Shown: positions 34,766-44,486, numbered from the stretch's first letter. The stretch is DNA of 64,000 nucleotides from Limnohabitans sp. 2KL-27 (GCF_001269345.1 NZ_CXOP01000002.1:868853-932852), one strand, 5' to 3'. Notes: a model not told the origin generated them from the letters alone. Numbers and translations are program-made.

Positions 34766-36067
34766 ATGAGTCCAAAAGCCTTCCCCCTCGAGCCAATTGA
34801 AAAGGCCAGCATCGACGAGCTGCGCAGCCTGCAGCTCAAGCGCCTGCAGCAAACCCTGCAGCACGCCTATGCCAATTCACCGGTGTACCGTGCCAAGTTC
34901 GATGCCGCTGGCGTGCACCCCGACGACTGCAAAAGCTTGGCCGACATTGCCAAGTTTCCCTTCACCACCAAGTCGGACCTGCGTGACAGTTACCCCTTTG
35001 GCATGTTTGCCGTGCCGCGGGAAAACTGCGCCCGCATCCACGCCTCCAGCGGCACCACCGGCAAACCCACCGTGGTGGGCTACACCCTCAAGGACATCGA
35101 CACCTGGTCCACCGTGGTGGCGCGCAGCATCCGCGCAGGTGGGGCCAAGCCCGGCGACATGGTCCATGTGAGCTACGGCTACGGCCTGTTCACCGGCGGC
35201 ATGGGCGCGCACTACGGCGCCGAAAAATTGGGCCTCACAGTGGTGCCTTTCGGTGGCGGCCAGACCGAGCGCCAGGTGCAGCTGATCCAGGATTTCCAAT
35301 CCAACATCATCATGGTCACGCCCAGCTACATGCTGGCGATTGCCGACGAGTTCGAGCGCCAGGGCATCGACCCCAAGAGCAGCTCACTGCGCATCGGCAT
35401 CTTCGGCGCCGAGCCCTGGACCAACGACATGCGCGCCGCCATCGAAAAACGCATGGCCATCGACGCGGTCGACATCTATGGCCTGTCTGAAGTGATGGGC
35501 CCAGGCGTGGCCAGCGAGTGCATAGAGACCAAAGACGGCCCGACCATCTGGGAAGACCATTTCTTCCCGGAGATCATCCACCCCGAGACCGGCGAACCGG
35601 TGGCCGACGGCGAAATGGGCGAGCTGGTCTTCACCAGCCTGACCAAGGAAGCCCTGCCCATCATCCGCTACCGCACGCGCGACCTCACGCGCCTGTTGCC
35701 CGGCACCGCCCGCAGCATGCGCCGCATGGAAAAGATCACCGGCCGCAGCGACGACATGATGATCATCCGGGGTGTGAACGTGTTCCCCAGCCAGATCGAA
35801 GAGTTGATCTTGAAGCGTGCCGAACTGGCCCCGCACTACCAGTGCGTGCTGACCCGCGAGGGCCCAATGGACGACCTGAAGGTGTTGATCGAGACCAAGC
35901 CCGGCGTGTCACCCGAGAGCAGGCAAGCCCGCGCTGCAGCCCAGCAACTGCAGCACGAGATCAAGGTCTTCATTGGTTCGAGCGTGGCCATCGAGCTCAA
36001 GCCCGAAGGCGGCGTTGAGCGCAGCCAGGGCAAGGCCAAACGCGTGGTGGATTTGCGACCCAAGTGA
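34766..36067 (+). CDS. paaK: Phenylacetate-CoA ligase PaaK
   Basis: This 433-residue adenylate-forming ligase makes phenylacetyl-CoA, the entry step of the pathway. It has the P-loop HASSGTTGKPTVVGYT, the A5 region DIYGLSEVMGPGVASECIE, the A7 region YRTRDLTRLLPG, the hinge GRSDDMMIIRGVNVFPSQIE, and the C-terminal Lys region VERSQGKAKRVVDLR. It follows paaI by 58 bases. The ring epoxidase genes paaABCDE are not in this window. Confidence 0.94.
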   Translation: MSPKAFPLEPIEKASIDELRSLQLKRLQQTLQHAYANSPVYRAKFDAAGVHPDDCKSLADIAKFPFTTKSDLRDSYPFGMFAVPRENCARIHASSGTTGKPTVVGYTLKDIDTWSTVVARSIRAGGAKPGDMVHVSYGYGLFTGGMGAHYGAEKLGLTVVPFGGGQTERQVQLIQDFQSNIIMVTPSYMLAIADEFERQGIDPKSSSLRIGIFGAEPWTNDMRAAIEKRMAIDAVDIYGLSEVMGPGVASECIETKDGPTIWEDHFFPEIIHPETGEPVADGEMGELVFTSLTKEALPIIRYRTRDLTRLLPGTARSMRRMEKITGRSDDMMIIRGVNVFPSQIEELILKRAELAPHYQCVLTREGPMDDLKVLIETKPGVSPESRQARAAAQQLQHEIKVFIGSSVAIELKPEGGVERSQGKAKRVVDLRPK

Positions 36068-36124
36068 AGCCAAGCTTGGAGCAGGCATGCTGCTGCGGGG
36101 GCGGCCTCCCACAGGTGCTTTGTC

Positions 36125-37906
36125 TTAGATGGCTGGCCAGCCTGGAGGCCGTCCTGCGGGCACCGTCAATTTCCAAACGCTCGCTTGCTCAGGCACGGTC
36201 AGAGGCAAGCGCAGCAGGCGTTTGTCGCGCGAGACCAGGGCGGTCAATTGGCGCTCTTTGCCCAGCAAGGCGCTCAGCTCGTCGAGTTTGCTCAGGCGCC
36301 AGCTGCCGCCGAGCCCCTTGGCTCCCACTTCCAGGCCCAGCCATTCGTCGCCAGCGGCCAGTCCCGCGGCTTCGCCCGCGCTGCCGCGCAGCACCATTTT
36401 GACCTGCACACTGCCTGCAGCTTCGCTCACGCGCAGGCCTAGGCGCTGCGCCATGCCCGACGTCTCGGCCTCCACCTGGATGCCATGCGCCGAGAGCAGA
36501 TCGCGCAGTGGCAGCTCTTGGGTGCTGTGCGCCCAGCGCTGGATCTCGCTCGCCCAGCTGCGGCCGGTCAGGGCTTGGAGCTCATCGAGCAAGTCCTGCT
36601 CACGCATGGGCCCGGCCTTGCAGCGCTTCCACAGGCCGCGCATCACGCTGTCGAGCGTGTGGCCTTCCGCTTTGAATTCGCTGCGCAGTGCCAGGTCCAG
36701 GCACAAAGCCACCAGCGAGCCCTTGGTGTAATAACTCACGGTGGCGTTGAGCGTGTTTTCGTCCTGGCGGTAGTACTTGACCCAAGCGTCAAAGCTGGCC
36801 TGCGACACGCTTTGAACATGCCGGCCAGGTGTTTGCTGCACCTGTGCGATGGTTTTGCCCAGCAGCTCGATGTAAGTGGCATCGTCGATCAGCCCTGCGC
36901 GGCGCAACAAAATGTCGTCGTAATAACTGGTGAAGCCTTCGAAAAACCACAGCAGTGGCGTGTAGTTTTCCTGGCTGTAGTTGTAGCGGGCAAAGGCATC
37001 GGGGCGCAGCTGCTTGACGTTCCAGGTGTGAAAGTACTCATGGCTGATCAGGCCCAGCAGCGTGGTGTAGCCCTCATGCTTGCGGGGGCTGGCGGACAGA
37101 CCGGTGTGGCGTGGCAAATCATCGCGCTTGCAGATCAGGGCGGTGCTGTTGTAGTGCTCCAGCCCGCCATAGCCGTCGTGCACGGCGTTGAGCATGAACA
37201 GGTAGTTTTTGTGTGGCGTTTTTCGGCCTGCAGCCTTGCCAGAGCCATGCCAGAACCGAATGGCCGCCTCGCAGATTTTTTGCGTATCGGCCAGCAAACG
37301 GGCACCGTCAAATGAGGGCAGAGCCCCCGCCACCACAAAGCGGTGGGGCACACCGCAGGCGTTGAAGCTGCCGCTCCAAAATGCGCCCAGCTCCACCGGG
37401 CAGTCCACCAGTTCGTCGTAGTTCTTGGCCGAGTACAGACCAAAGCCTTTTTTGTCGGTTTTGACGGCGGTCAGGCCCGTGGCGGCCTGCCAGTTGGGCT
37501 GGCTTGGAATGGGGGGCAGTTGCAGCTGGTGCGGCACATGTTCTTGCCCGTGCACCCGCAGGCACACACTCGTGCCATTGAAGAAGCCGCGCTGGCTGTC
37601 CAGCCAGGCGGTGCGCACCGAATGGTCAAAGGCATAGACTTCGTAGCTCAGCACCAAGGGCTGCTCGATCTTGCAGGCCAGGGTCCAACTGCACTTGTCC
37701 TGCTGCTGGATGGGCACGTTGCGCCGGCCCTGTTTGGCCTGGAGGTGTTGCAAGTTTTTGGAAAACTCCCGCACCAGATAACTGCCTGGAATCCACACCG
37801 GCAGCGACACGGTTTGCAAAGCCTGCGGCTGCGCAATGGTCAAGGTGACGCGAAACAGATGCGCATGCAGGTCGGCGGCTTCAACGGTGAAGTGGATGGC
37901 AGTCAT
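36125..37906 (-). CDS. M61 family metallopeptidase with PDZ domain
   Basis: This 593-residue glycyl-aminopeptidase-like M61 protein has an N-terminal beta-rich domain, the zinc motif HEYFHTWNVKQLRP followed by the third ligand region WFFEGFTSYYDD, and a C-terminal PDZ-like domain (VLRGSAGEAAGLAAGDEWLGLEVGAK). No signal peptide is seen, so it is probably cytoplasmic. It starts at 37906 in an ATGA overlap with the upstream DUF3429 gene; the much longer frame upstream is a shadow. Confidence 0.92.
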   Translation of the reverse strand: MTAIHFTVEAADLHAHLFRVTLTIAQPQALQTVSLPVWIPGSYLVREFSKNLQHLQAKQGRRNVPIQQQDKCSWTLACKIEQPLVLSYEVYAFDHSVRTAWLDSQRGFFNGTSVCLRVHGQEHVPHQLQLPPIPSQPNWQAATGLTAVKTDKKGFGLYSAKNYDELVDCPVELGAFWSGSFNACGVPHRFVVAGALPSFDGARLLADTQKICEAAIRFWHGSGKAAGRKTPHKNYLFMLNAVHDGYGGLEHYNSTALICKRDDLPRHTGLSASPRKHEGYTTLLGLISHEYFHTWNVKQLRPDAFARYNYSQENYTPLLWFFEGFTSYYDDILLRRAGLIDDATYIELLGKTIAQVQQTPGRHVQSVSQASFDAWVKYYRQDENTLNATVSYYTKGSLVALCLDLALRSEFKAEGHTLDSVMRGLWKRCKAGPMREQDLLDELQALTGRSWASEIQRWAHSTQELPLRDLLSAHGIQVEAETSGMAQRLGLRVSEAAGSVQVKMVLRGSAGEAAGLAAGDEWLGLEVGAKGLGGSWRLSKLDELSALLGKERQLTALVSRDKRLLRLPLTVPEQASVWKLTVPAGRPPGWPAI

Positions 37907-38370
37907 GTTGCACCCGCCGCCAAAAAGCAGCTCAGGCTGGCCACGGTGGTCAGTTGCAGGCGCATCGGCAGCCAGGGGGCCAAGCCCGCAGCGGGCCAGG
38001 TGCGGCGGTCCATCACATAGCATCCGATCAGCACAAAGCCCAACAGGGGCAAGCCGGCGAAGGCGGGCATCATCACGCCCACCCAGGCCAGCAGTGAGGG
38101 CACCACGCCCCAGGTGAAGTAGATGCGAGGCGCGTTGGGGCTGATCAAGGCGTTGCGAAAGCCCACGCCCCAATGGATGCCCCCCAAAAACGACACGATC
38201 ACCGCGCCATAGCCTTGCATGGACAGGGCCACATACGGGTGCAGTTCGGGACCGACCAGCCACAGGCACAGGGCCAGAAATACAAAAGGGATCAGACCGG
38301 CGTAACCGAGGCGGCGGATCAGTCGCCAGGTTGGGTCTTCGGTCATAGGTGTGGAAATTGGAATCGTCAT
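37903..38370 (-). CDS. DUF3429 membrane protein
   Basis: This 155-residue integral membrane protein has about five helices and the DUF3429 landmark YGAVIVSFLGGIHWGVGF. The function of the family is unknown. It is sandwiched between dsbC and the M61 peptidase with 4-base overlaps at both ends, so the three genes are almost certainly co-expressed. A Met-rich start leaves a choice of ATG; the first gives the overlap. Confidence 0.9.
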   Translation of the reverse strand: MTIPISTPMTEDPTWRLIRRLGYAGLIPFVFLALCLWLVGPELHPYVALSMQGYGAVIVSFLGGIHWGVGFRNALISPNAPRIYFTWGVVPSLLAWVGVMMPAFAGLPLLGFVLIGCYVMDRRTWPAAGLAPWLPMRLQLTTVASLSCFLAAGAT

Positions 38371-39083
38371 TTGATCTCGGCGAGCAATTTTTCAACTTGG
38401 GCCATGGGCACGGCGCCGGGCACGCGGGTGCCATCGGCAAACAAGAGCAACGGTGTGCCCGTGATGCGGTTTTTCTGGCCAAAGGCCACGATCGCGTCCA
38501 CCGCCGAGGCGTCGCAGTTGGCAGTTGGGGGGAGCGTGCCGTTGATCATCCAGTCGTTCCAAACCTTGGCCTTGTCTTTGGCGCACCAGATGTTTTTGGA
38601 CTTGGTCTTGGAGTCTTCGCCCAGGATCGGGTAAAGGAAATGGTGGATGGTCACGTTGTCCAGTTTTTGCAGGTCTTTTTCGAAACGCTTGCAGTAGCCG
38701 CAGTTGGGGTCGGCAAAGACGGCCAGCTTGCGTTTGCCATTGCCGCGCACCTGGGTGAAGGCGGTTTTCAGGGGCAACTGGTCAAAGGGGATGGCTGAGA
38801 GTTTGTCCATGCGCTCTTCGGTCAGGTTGCGCTTTTGTTTCACGTCAATCAGTGCGCCCTGGATCAGGAAGTTGCCATCGGCATCGCTGTACATCACCTC
38901 GTTGCCCATGCGGATCTCGAACAGCCCGTTCATCGGCGTCTTGCTCACTTCGTCGATCTTGGGCAGGTTGGGCAGCCGTTCGCTCAGGTTTTTTCGGAGG
39001 GTCACTTCTTGGGCCATCACACTGCCCAGCGACAAGGCGGTGGTGGCCACGATCAGGGCCCATTTGGAGAGAACGAACTTCAT
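38367..39083 (-). CDS. dsbC: Thiol:disulfide isomerase DsbC
   Basis: This 238-residue periplasmic disulfide isomerase has a signal peptide (MKFVLSKWALIVATTALSLG, cleaved near VMAQ), an N-terminal dimerisation domain, and a thioredoxin domain with the active site DPNCGYCKRFEKDL. A second Cys pair (WCAKDKA; TANCDAS) matches the structural disulfide of DsbC. The ATG at 39083 is chosen because the signal starts there. It is first in the dsbC-DUF3429-M61 run. Confidence 0.93.
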   Translation of the reverse strand: MKFVLSKWALIVATTALSLGSVMAQEVTLRKNLSERLPNLPKIDEVSKTPMNGLFEIRMGNEVMYSDADGNFLIQGALIDVKQKRNLTEERMDKLSAIPFDQLPLKTAFTQVRGNGKRKLAVFADPNCGYCKRFEKDLQKLDNVTIHHFLYPILGEDSKTKSKNIWCAKDKAKVWNDWMINGTLPPTANCDASAVDAIVAFGQKNRITGTPLLLFADGTRVPGAVPMAQVEKLLAEIK

Positions 39084-39118
39084 GGAGGGGGCTTTCGGGT
39101 TCAAAAAATAAAGACGGA

Positions 39119-40306
39119 TCAGCGGGTGCTCTTGGCGCTGGCTTGGTTTGGCGAGGTGCTTTGGCCCATCGCGCGTTGCGTCATCCAGTGTTTGAGAGGG
39201 CCGCTGCGGTCAAAGCCGCTCATGCCCCAGTTGCGCAGGTTTTGCCAGACCGGACCGGGTTGGGCAAACAGACGTTGCAAGCCATCGGTGACCCAGCCCA
39301 TGGCCTGTACATCGGCTTGGCGTGCGCGTTCGTAGCGGCGCAGCAGCTTGAGGTCGTGCAACGGTCGCCAAAATTCTTTCGCGCGGATCACCCGCACCAG
39401 CTCGGCGACATCGGCCAAGCCCACATTCAGGCCTTGGCCTGCCAGCGGGTGGATGGCATGGGCCGCGTCGCCCGCGAGCGCGAAAGACTGCTTGGCCTGG
39501 CCCGGCATGGGGCCAATCCAGCGCTCGGCCCGGGCCAGTTGCAGCGGCCACAGCGCACGCTCGGCCGACAACTGCATGCCGCCCAAAGCTTGGCCACAGG
39601 CCCGGGCCAGCGCGTCGGCAAAATCTTGGGCACTGAGCGCCATGAGTTCTTGCGCCCGCAGAGGGTGCACCGACCAGACCAGCGCGACTTCGCGCCCGCC
39701 TTCGCCCCCCAGGGGCAGCAGGGCCAGCACTTCGGCTTGAGGCTGCGACAGCCCGGGCGCGTGGCTCCAGCCGAACCATTGCCGGGCGATGCCATGGTGC
39801 GGGCGCTCGCACAACAGGCGCGCGGCCAAGGCGTGTTGATCGTAGTGCGTGATGTCAAAGCCCACGCCCAGCTCGGCACGCGTGTGGCTGGCACGGCCTT
39901 CGCAGACCACTGTGAGCGGTGCAGCCACCGGTGCCTGCACCACCTGAATCTGGGGCTGAAACTGCACGGCCTGGGTCAGCAGCGCTTGCAGCACGGGCAC
40001 ATCCACCATCCAATTGAGCTCACCCACACCCTGCTCGCGGGCTCCAAAGTTGAGTTGGCCGCCATCGTCGCCCCACACTTGCATCTGGTGCACAGGCGTG
40101 ACGGCGGGGGCCTCAGGCCAGCAGCGCAGGTCTTGCAACAAGGCCATGGCCGCGCCGTTGAGCGAATAAGCGCGCACATCAGGGGTGGTTGTGGGGGAGG
40201 GGACGTCGACCAAGGTCACGTTCAGCCGCTCACGGGCCAGCAGCAAAGCCAAAGTGCGGCCCACGATGCCAGCGCCGCGGATGCAAATGTCAGGTGGAAG
40301 AGCCAT
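39119..40306 (-). CDS. UbiH/UbiF/VisC family FAD monooxygenase
   Basis: This 395-residue flavoprotein hydroxylase of the ubiquinone-biosynthesis type has an N-terminal dinucleotide motif IRGAGIVGRTLALLLARERL, the mid-chain VVCEGRASHTR, and the second FAD motif FALAGDAAHAIHPLAGQGLNVGLADV. It probably hydroxylates a polyprenyl-phenol ring; which position (C1, C5 or C6) cannot be read from sequence alone. It precedes dsbC by 35 bases on the same strand. Confidence 0.9.
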   Translation of the reverse strand: MALPPDICIRGAGIVGRTLALLLARERLNVTLVDVPSPTTTPDVRAYSLNGAAMALLQDLRCWPEAPAVTPVHQMQVWGDDGGQLNFGAREQGVGELNWMVDVPVLQALLTQAVQFQPQIQVVQAPVAAPLTVVCEGRASHTRAELGVGFDITHYDQHALAARLLCERPHHGIARQWFGWSHAPGLSQPQAEVLALLPLGGEGGREVALVWSVHPLRAQELMALSAQDFADALARACGQALGGMQLSAERALWPLQLARAERWIGPMPGQAKQSFALAGDAAHAIHPLAGQGLNVGLADVAELVRVIRAKEFWRPLHDLKLLRRYERARQADVQAMGWVTDGLQRLFAQPGPVWQNLRNWGMSGFDRSGPLKHWMTQRAMGQSTSPNQASAKSTR

Positions 40307-40439
40307 GCCCGCATTGTAAGGAGGCGGCCCATGGCGCTGGGCAGCCGGGGACTTTGGGGCCGGGCCGGTGGCATTGGGCTGAGCCGTTAAAATCGTCGCC
40401 TGATTTCCGAACCTTCCCCCGAATCACCGAAAGCCTTCC

Positions 40440-41531
40440 ATGAGCCTCAAATGCGGCATCGTGGGTCTGCCCAATGTGGGCAAATCCACCCTTTTCAACG
40501 CCCTGACCAAAGCTGGCATTGCCGCTGAAAACTACCCCTTTTGCACCATCGAGCCCAACACCGGCGTGGTGGAGGTGCCTGATCCGCGCTTGCAGCAGTT
40601 GGCCGAGATCATCACGCCCGAGCGCATCGTGCCCGCCATCGTGGAGTTCGTGGACATCGCCGGCTTGGTGGCCGGGGCCAGCACCGGCGAAGGCCTGGGC
40701 AACAAGTTTTTGGCCCACATCCGCGAGACCGACGCCATCGTCAACGTGGTGCGTTGCTTTGAAGACGACAACGTGATCCACGTGGCCAACAAGGTGGATC
40801 CGATTGCCGACATCGAAGTCATTCAGACCGAGCTGTGCCTGGCCGACCTGGCGGCTGCCGAAAAAGCCATCCACCGGGTGAGCAAAATCGCCCGCTCGGG
40901 TGACAAGGACGCCGCCAAGCAATTGGCGATCCTGGAAAAGTGCCAAACGGCCCTGAACGACACGCAGCCGGTGCGCACCATCGACTTCAGCAAGGAAGAA
41001 CGCGCCGAGCTCAAGCAGTTCTTCTTCATCACCGCCAAGCCAGCCATGTTTGTGGCCAACGTGTCCGAAGACGGTTTCGAGAACAACCCCTTCTTGGACC
41101 GCCTCAAGGCCTTTGCCGCCAAGCAAAACGCACCGGTGGTGGCCATTTGCGCCAAGATCGAAGCCGAGCTGTCCGAAATGGACGACGCCGATCGCTTGGA
41201 GTTCCTGAAGGAAATCGGTCAGGACGAGCCAGGTCTCAACCGCCTGATCCGCTCGGCCTACACCTTGCTCGGCCTGCAAACCTACTTCACCGCAGGTGTG
41301 AAGGAAGTGCGCGCCTGGACCATCCATGTGGGCGACACCGGCCCGCAAGCCGCTGGCGTGATCCACACCGACTTTGAAAAGGGCTACATCCGCGCCCAGA
41401 CCATTGCGTTTGACGACTACATCGCTTTCCAGGGCGAGCAAGGCGCCAAGGACGCAGGCAAGATGCGCGCAGAAGGCAAGGAATACGTCGTCAAGGACGG
41501 CGATGTGATGAACTTCCTGTTCAGCTCCTGA
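40440..41531 (+). CDS. ychF: Redox-regulated ATPase/GTPase YchF
   Basis: This 363-residue OBG-family nucleotide hydrolase prefers ATP. The P-loop is [18 protein letters not shown], switch II is [20 protein letters not shown], and the specificity motif region is KVDPIADIE and KPAMFVANV. The C-terminal TGS domain is [14 protein letters not shown]. YchF binds ribosomes and tunes stress responses. A TAAAAT element at 40388-40393 lies 46 bases before the ATG, and a strong terminator follows the gene. Confidence 0.96.
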   Translation: MSLKCGIVGLPNVGKSTLFNALTKAGIAAENYPFCTIEPNTGVVEVPDPRLQQLAEIITPERIVPAIVEFVDIAGLVAGASTGEGLGNKFLAHIRETDAIVNVVRCFEDDNVIHVANKVDPIADIEVIQTELCLADLAAAEKAIHRVSKIARSGDKDAAKQLAILEKCQTALNDTQPVRTIDFSKEERAELKQFFFITAKPAMFVANVSEDGFENNPFLDRLKAFAAKQNAPVVAICAKIEAELSEMDDADRLEFLKEIGQDEPGLNRLIRSAYTLLGLQTYFTAGVKEVRAWTIHVGDTGPQAAGVIHTDFEKGYIRAQTIAFDDYIAFQGEQGAKDAGKMRAEGKEYVVKDGDVMNFLFSS

Positions 41532-41550
41532 TTCGAGGTCTGAGGCCAGC

Positions 41551-41580
41551 AAAAAACCGCGCCAGGGCGCGGTTTTTTTG
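41551..41580 (+). terminator. Rho-independent terminator after ychF
   Basis: An A run, CCGCGCC (41558-41564), a short loop, GGCGCGG (41567-41573) and a run of seven or more T residues form a classic terminator 20 bases past the ychF stop. The mirrored A/T runs could also stop the convergent transcript. Confidence 0.92.
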
Positions 41581-41614
41581 TGCCATCCCGTTGACGAGGC
41601 TGGTTGAGGGCGGC

Positions 41615-42568
41615 TCAGTGGCTGGAGGTCAAGAACGTCAGCACCGGAGCCACGCTGCGTGCAGGGTCTTCTTCTTGTGGCACATGGCTCAGCCCCTCGA
41701 ACACCACGTATTGGCTGGCCGCAATGTCCTGGTGAAAGCGCTGGCCAGAGGGCTCTGTGATGAGCTTGTCTTGCGCCCCCCAAAGGATGAGGGTGGGCTG
41801 CCGGATGGTTTTGATGAGCCCGGCAGATTGCGCATCGGTCTCTCGCAGCTTCAGGCGCTGTGTCAGGCTCTCACGGTTGCCTGCGCGCAGCGTCAATTCG
41901 ACATAGCGGTCCACCAGCTCGGGCGTGACTTTGCCCGGGTCTGCATACACGTTGCGCACACTGGACTCGATCATGCGCCGCGGCAAGAGCTGGCGCATGA
42001 CGGGTTGGAGCCAGCTGATTTGTGCCAGCCGAAAGCCCAGCGGTACAGACGTCGACTGCAAAGGGTAGCCGCTGGCATCCACCAGCACCAAACGGGTGAC
42101 GCGCGTGGGGTGCCGCACGGCGGTGTGCCATGCAATGCCACCGCCCAGCGAATTGCCCGCCAGCACCGCTTGGCGCACGCCCAGTTGGTCCAGCAGCGCC
42201 ACGATGAAGTCGGCGTAGCGTTCCATCCGGTAGTCGCCATCGGGGGCGGGGCCGGTCAGGCCAAAGCCAGGCAAGTCCATGCGGATCACGCGCCGCTGCC
42301 CTTTGAGCGCCTGCGTCCACCCGTCCCAGGTGTGCAGGCTGGCCGAGGTGCCGTGGATCAGAACGATGGGTTCGGGGTCGTCCCTGGGGCCCTCGTCGCG
42401 CAGGTGCACTGGCATGCCTTGCAAGGTCACAAATTGAGAAGGGGCAGTGGCCCAGCGGGCCTTGAGGCTGTCCACGCTTCGATCGGGCGCCCATGACAGA
42501 CCGATGCCCGCCAGCAGCATCAAGATCACCGCCAAAACCAACCAAGGCAGCAGACGAAGCGTTCTCAT
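41615..42568 (-). CDS. Alpha/beta hydrolase with N-terminal membrane anchor
   Basis: This 317-residue hydrolase has one N-terminal hydrophobic helix (LLPWLVLAVILMLLAGIGLSW). The alpha/beta core has the oxyanion loop VLIHGTSASLHTWDG, the nucleophile elbow LAGNSLGGGIAW with Ser, an Asp region TLILWGAQDKLI and the His in EGLSHVPQEE. It is probably a periplasm-facing esterase or C-C hydrolase; substrate unknown. The ATG at 42568 overlaps the stop of the YqaA-like gene by 4 bases; the longer frame upstream is a shadow of that gene. Confidence 0.9.
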   Translation of the reverse strand: MRTLRLLPWLVLAVILMLLAGIGLSWAPDRSVDSLKARWATAPSQFVTLQGMPVHLRDEGPRDDPEPIVLIHGTSASLHTWDGWTQALKGQRRVIRMDLPGFGLTGPAPDGDYRMERYADFIVALLDQLGVRQAVLAGNSLGGGIAWHTAVRHPTRVTRLVLVDASGYPLQSTSVPLGFRLAQISWLQPVMRQLLPRRMIESSVRNVYADPGKVTPELVDRYVELTLRAGNRESLTQRLKLRETDAQSAGLIKTIRQPTLILWGAQDKLITEPSGQRFHQDIAASQYVVFEGLSHVPQEEDPARSVAPVLTFLTSSH

Positions 42569-43047
42569 GCCATCACCCCTTGAGGAAAAAACCAGAGCAA
42601 CACCGTCGTCATGACCAGGTAGCGGGCAAATTTGCCGATCGCCATGTACAGCGCGCAGGGCCAAAAGGGTTGTTTGAGCCAGCCCGCCACGGCGCACAGC
42701 GGGTCTCCCACCACGGGCAGCCAGCTCAGCAGGCAGGCTTTGGGCCCCAGCTTTTCGAGCCAAGCCAGCGCCCGCAAGTGGGTGCTGGAGTCCCGCCATT
42801 TGTCGACCGCCTGGTGCGCGCCCCAGCCCATCCACCAGCTGACCATGCCGCCCAGCGTATTGCCCACTGTGGCCACCAAAATGGCGGGCCAAAACAGCTC
42901 GGGGTTGAGCTTGACCAGACCAAACACGGCAGGCTCAGAGCCCAAGGGCAACAAGGTGGCCGAAATGAAGGAGACCACGAACACAGTGCTCAGGCCGTGT
43001 TGCGGCAGGGCCAGCCATTGCAGTAGTTCATTGAGCCAAAGTTCCAT
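42565..43047 (-). CDS. YqaA/DedA-like SNARE-associated membrane protein
   Basis: This 160-residue inner-membrane protein of the YqaA branch of the DedA-type family has three or four helices and the conserved block LVATVGNTLGGMVSWWMGWG, followed by KACLLSWLPVVGDPLCAVAGWL. Family members are linked to lipid carrier transport and membrane homeostasis; this branch is uncharacterised. The start at MELWLNELLQW is chosen over an upstream Met. It is coupled to the hydrolase by ATGA. Confidence 0.9.
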   Translation of the reverse strand: MELWLNELLQWLALPQHGLSTVFVVSFISATLLPLGSEPAVFGLVKLNPELFWPAILVATVGNTLGGMVSWWMGWGAHQAVDKWRDSSTHLRALAWLEKLGPKACLLSWLPVVGDPLCAVAGWLKQPFWPCALYMAIGKFARYLVMTTVLLWFFPQGVMA

Positions 43048-43203
43048 GGCCGCCAGTGTAGCGGCCGGCCCATGGCAGGATGGCAAGCAAGCCTCTGAGC
43101 AAGGCGATTTATATAACACAGTCAGCTTTCATTTGCTGAAAAATTAAGCAACTACAATCGTGCCTCCTTTTTGAGCAATCCACCTTTCGCACACCCACCT
43201 GTC

Positions 43204-44250
43204 ATGCAGATTGGCCCCTATTTGTTGCCGAACAATTTGTTTGTCGCCCCCATGGCGGGGGTGACTGACCGGCCATTTCGCCAGCTGTGCAGGCAGTTCG
43301 GGGCGGGCTATGCGGTGAGCGAAATGGTGACCTCGCGCCCCGACTTGTGGGCCTCGCTCAAAACCTCGCGCCGGGCCAACCACGATGGCGAGCCGGGCCC
43401 GATCGCGGTGCAGATCGCGGGTACCGAAGCGCAGATGATGGCCGATGCCACGCGCTACAACATCGACCGGGGTGCGCAGATCATCGACATCAACATGGGC
43501 TGCCCGGCCAAAAAAGTTTGTAACAAATGGGCCGGCTCTGCCCTGATGCAAGACGAGCCGCTGGCGCTGGCCATCATCAGCGCCGTGGTCGAAGCGGCTT
43601 TACCCCATGGCGTGCCTGTGACCCTGAAGATGCGCACCGGCTGGTGCGATGCCGAAAAAAACGCCCTGAGCCTGGCCCGTGCCGCCGAGAGCGCCGGGGT
43701 GCAGATGGTCACCGTGCACGGCCGCACCCGCGAGCAGGGTTACAAAGGCTGGGCCGAATACGACACCGTGGCGGCCGTCAAAGCCGCCCTGAAGATCCCG
43801 GTGGTGGCCAATGGCGACGTGGATTCGCCCGAAAAGGCGCGCGAGGTGCTGAAAATCACCGGTGCCGACGCCGTGATGATCGGCCGCGCCGCACAAGGCA
43901 GCCCCTGGATCTTCCGTGAGATCGGCCATTTTTTGGCCACGGGCGAACACCTGGCGCCGCCCTTGGTGGCCGAAGTTCGCCGCGCCTTGCTGGAGCACCT
44001 GCAGGACCACTACGGCCTGTACGGCGAATACACGGGGGTGCGCTCGGCGCGCAAACACATCGGCTGGTATGTGCGCACGCTGCCCGGTGGGGACACCTTT
44101 CGCGAACACATGAACACCTTGGAGACTGCAGCCGGGCAACTGGCCGCCGTGGCCGCTTATCTGGACGGCTTGGCCGAGCAGATGGAGCGCCTGCCCCAAC
44201 GCCAGCCCCTGAGCCCTGAGGCCTGCACCGATTTAGAGACCACGCCATGA
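43204..44250 (+). CDS. dusB: tRNA-dihydrouridine synthase DusB
   Basis: This 348-residue FMN enzyme reduces uridine in the tRNA D-loop. The start is MQIGPYLLPNNLFVAPMAGVTD. The catalytic Cys is in INMGCPAKKVCNKWAGSALM, and the FMN-binding segments include TVHGRTREQGYKG and NGDVDSPEKAREVL with MIGRAAQGSPWIF. The ATG at 43204 is used instead of a TTG at 43171. A TACAAT hexamer at 43153-43158 may be the -10. It overlaps fis by ATGA, the conserved dusB-fis order. Confidence 0.96.
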   Translation: MQIGPYLLPNNLFVAPMAGVTDRPFRQLCRQFGAGYAVSEMVTSRPDLWASLKTSRRANHDGEPGPIAVQIAGTEAQMMADATRYNIDRGAQIIDINMGCPAKKVCNKWAGSALMQDEPLALAIISAVVEAALPHGVPVTLKMRTGWCDAEKNALSLARAAESAGVQMVTVHGRTREQGYKGWAEYDTVAAVKAALKIPVVANGDVDSPEKAREVLKITGADAVMIGRAAQGSPWIFREIGHFLATGEHLAPPLVAEVRRALLEHLQDHYGLYGEYTGVRSARKHIGWYVRTLPGGDTFREHMNTLETAAGQLAAVAAYLDGLAEQMERLPQRQPLSPEACTDLETTP

Positions 44251-44486
44251 GCGAACCCCAATCCATTGAAAACTGCATCCGGGACAACCTGGACATTTAC
44301 TTTCGCGACCTGGACGGCACCGACCCCGCAGGTCTTTATGACATGCTGGTCAAGCTGGTCGAAAAGCCGCTGCTCGATGTGGTGATGACCCAGTCGGGCC
44401 AGAACCAGTCGCGCGCTGCCGAATGGCTGGGCTTGAACCGCAACACCTTGCGCAAGAAACTGCTCGAACACGATTTGTTGAAATGA
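44247..44486 (+). CDS. fis: Fis family DNA-binding protein
   Basis: This 79-residue nucleoid and regulatory protein has the diagnostic C-terminal helix-turn-helix SGQNQSRAAEWLGLNRNTLRKKL. The N-terminal region is shorter than in E. coli Fis (98 residues), as is usual in betaproteobacteria. Translation is coupled to dusB. Fis-type proteins bend DNA and adjust growth-rate-dependent transcription. Confidence 0.95.
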   Translation: MSEPQSIENCIRDNLDIYFRDLDGTDPAGLYDMLVKLVEKPLLDVVMTQSGQNQSRAAEWLGLNRNTLRKKLLEHDLLK

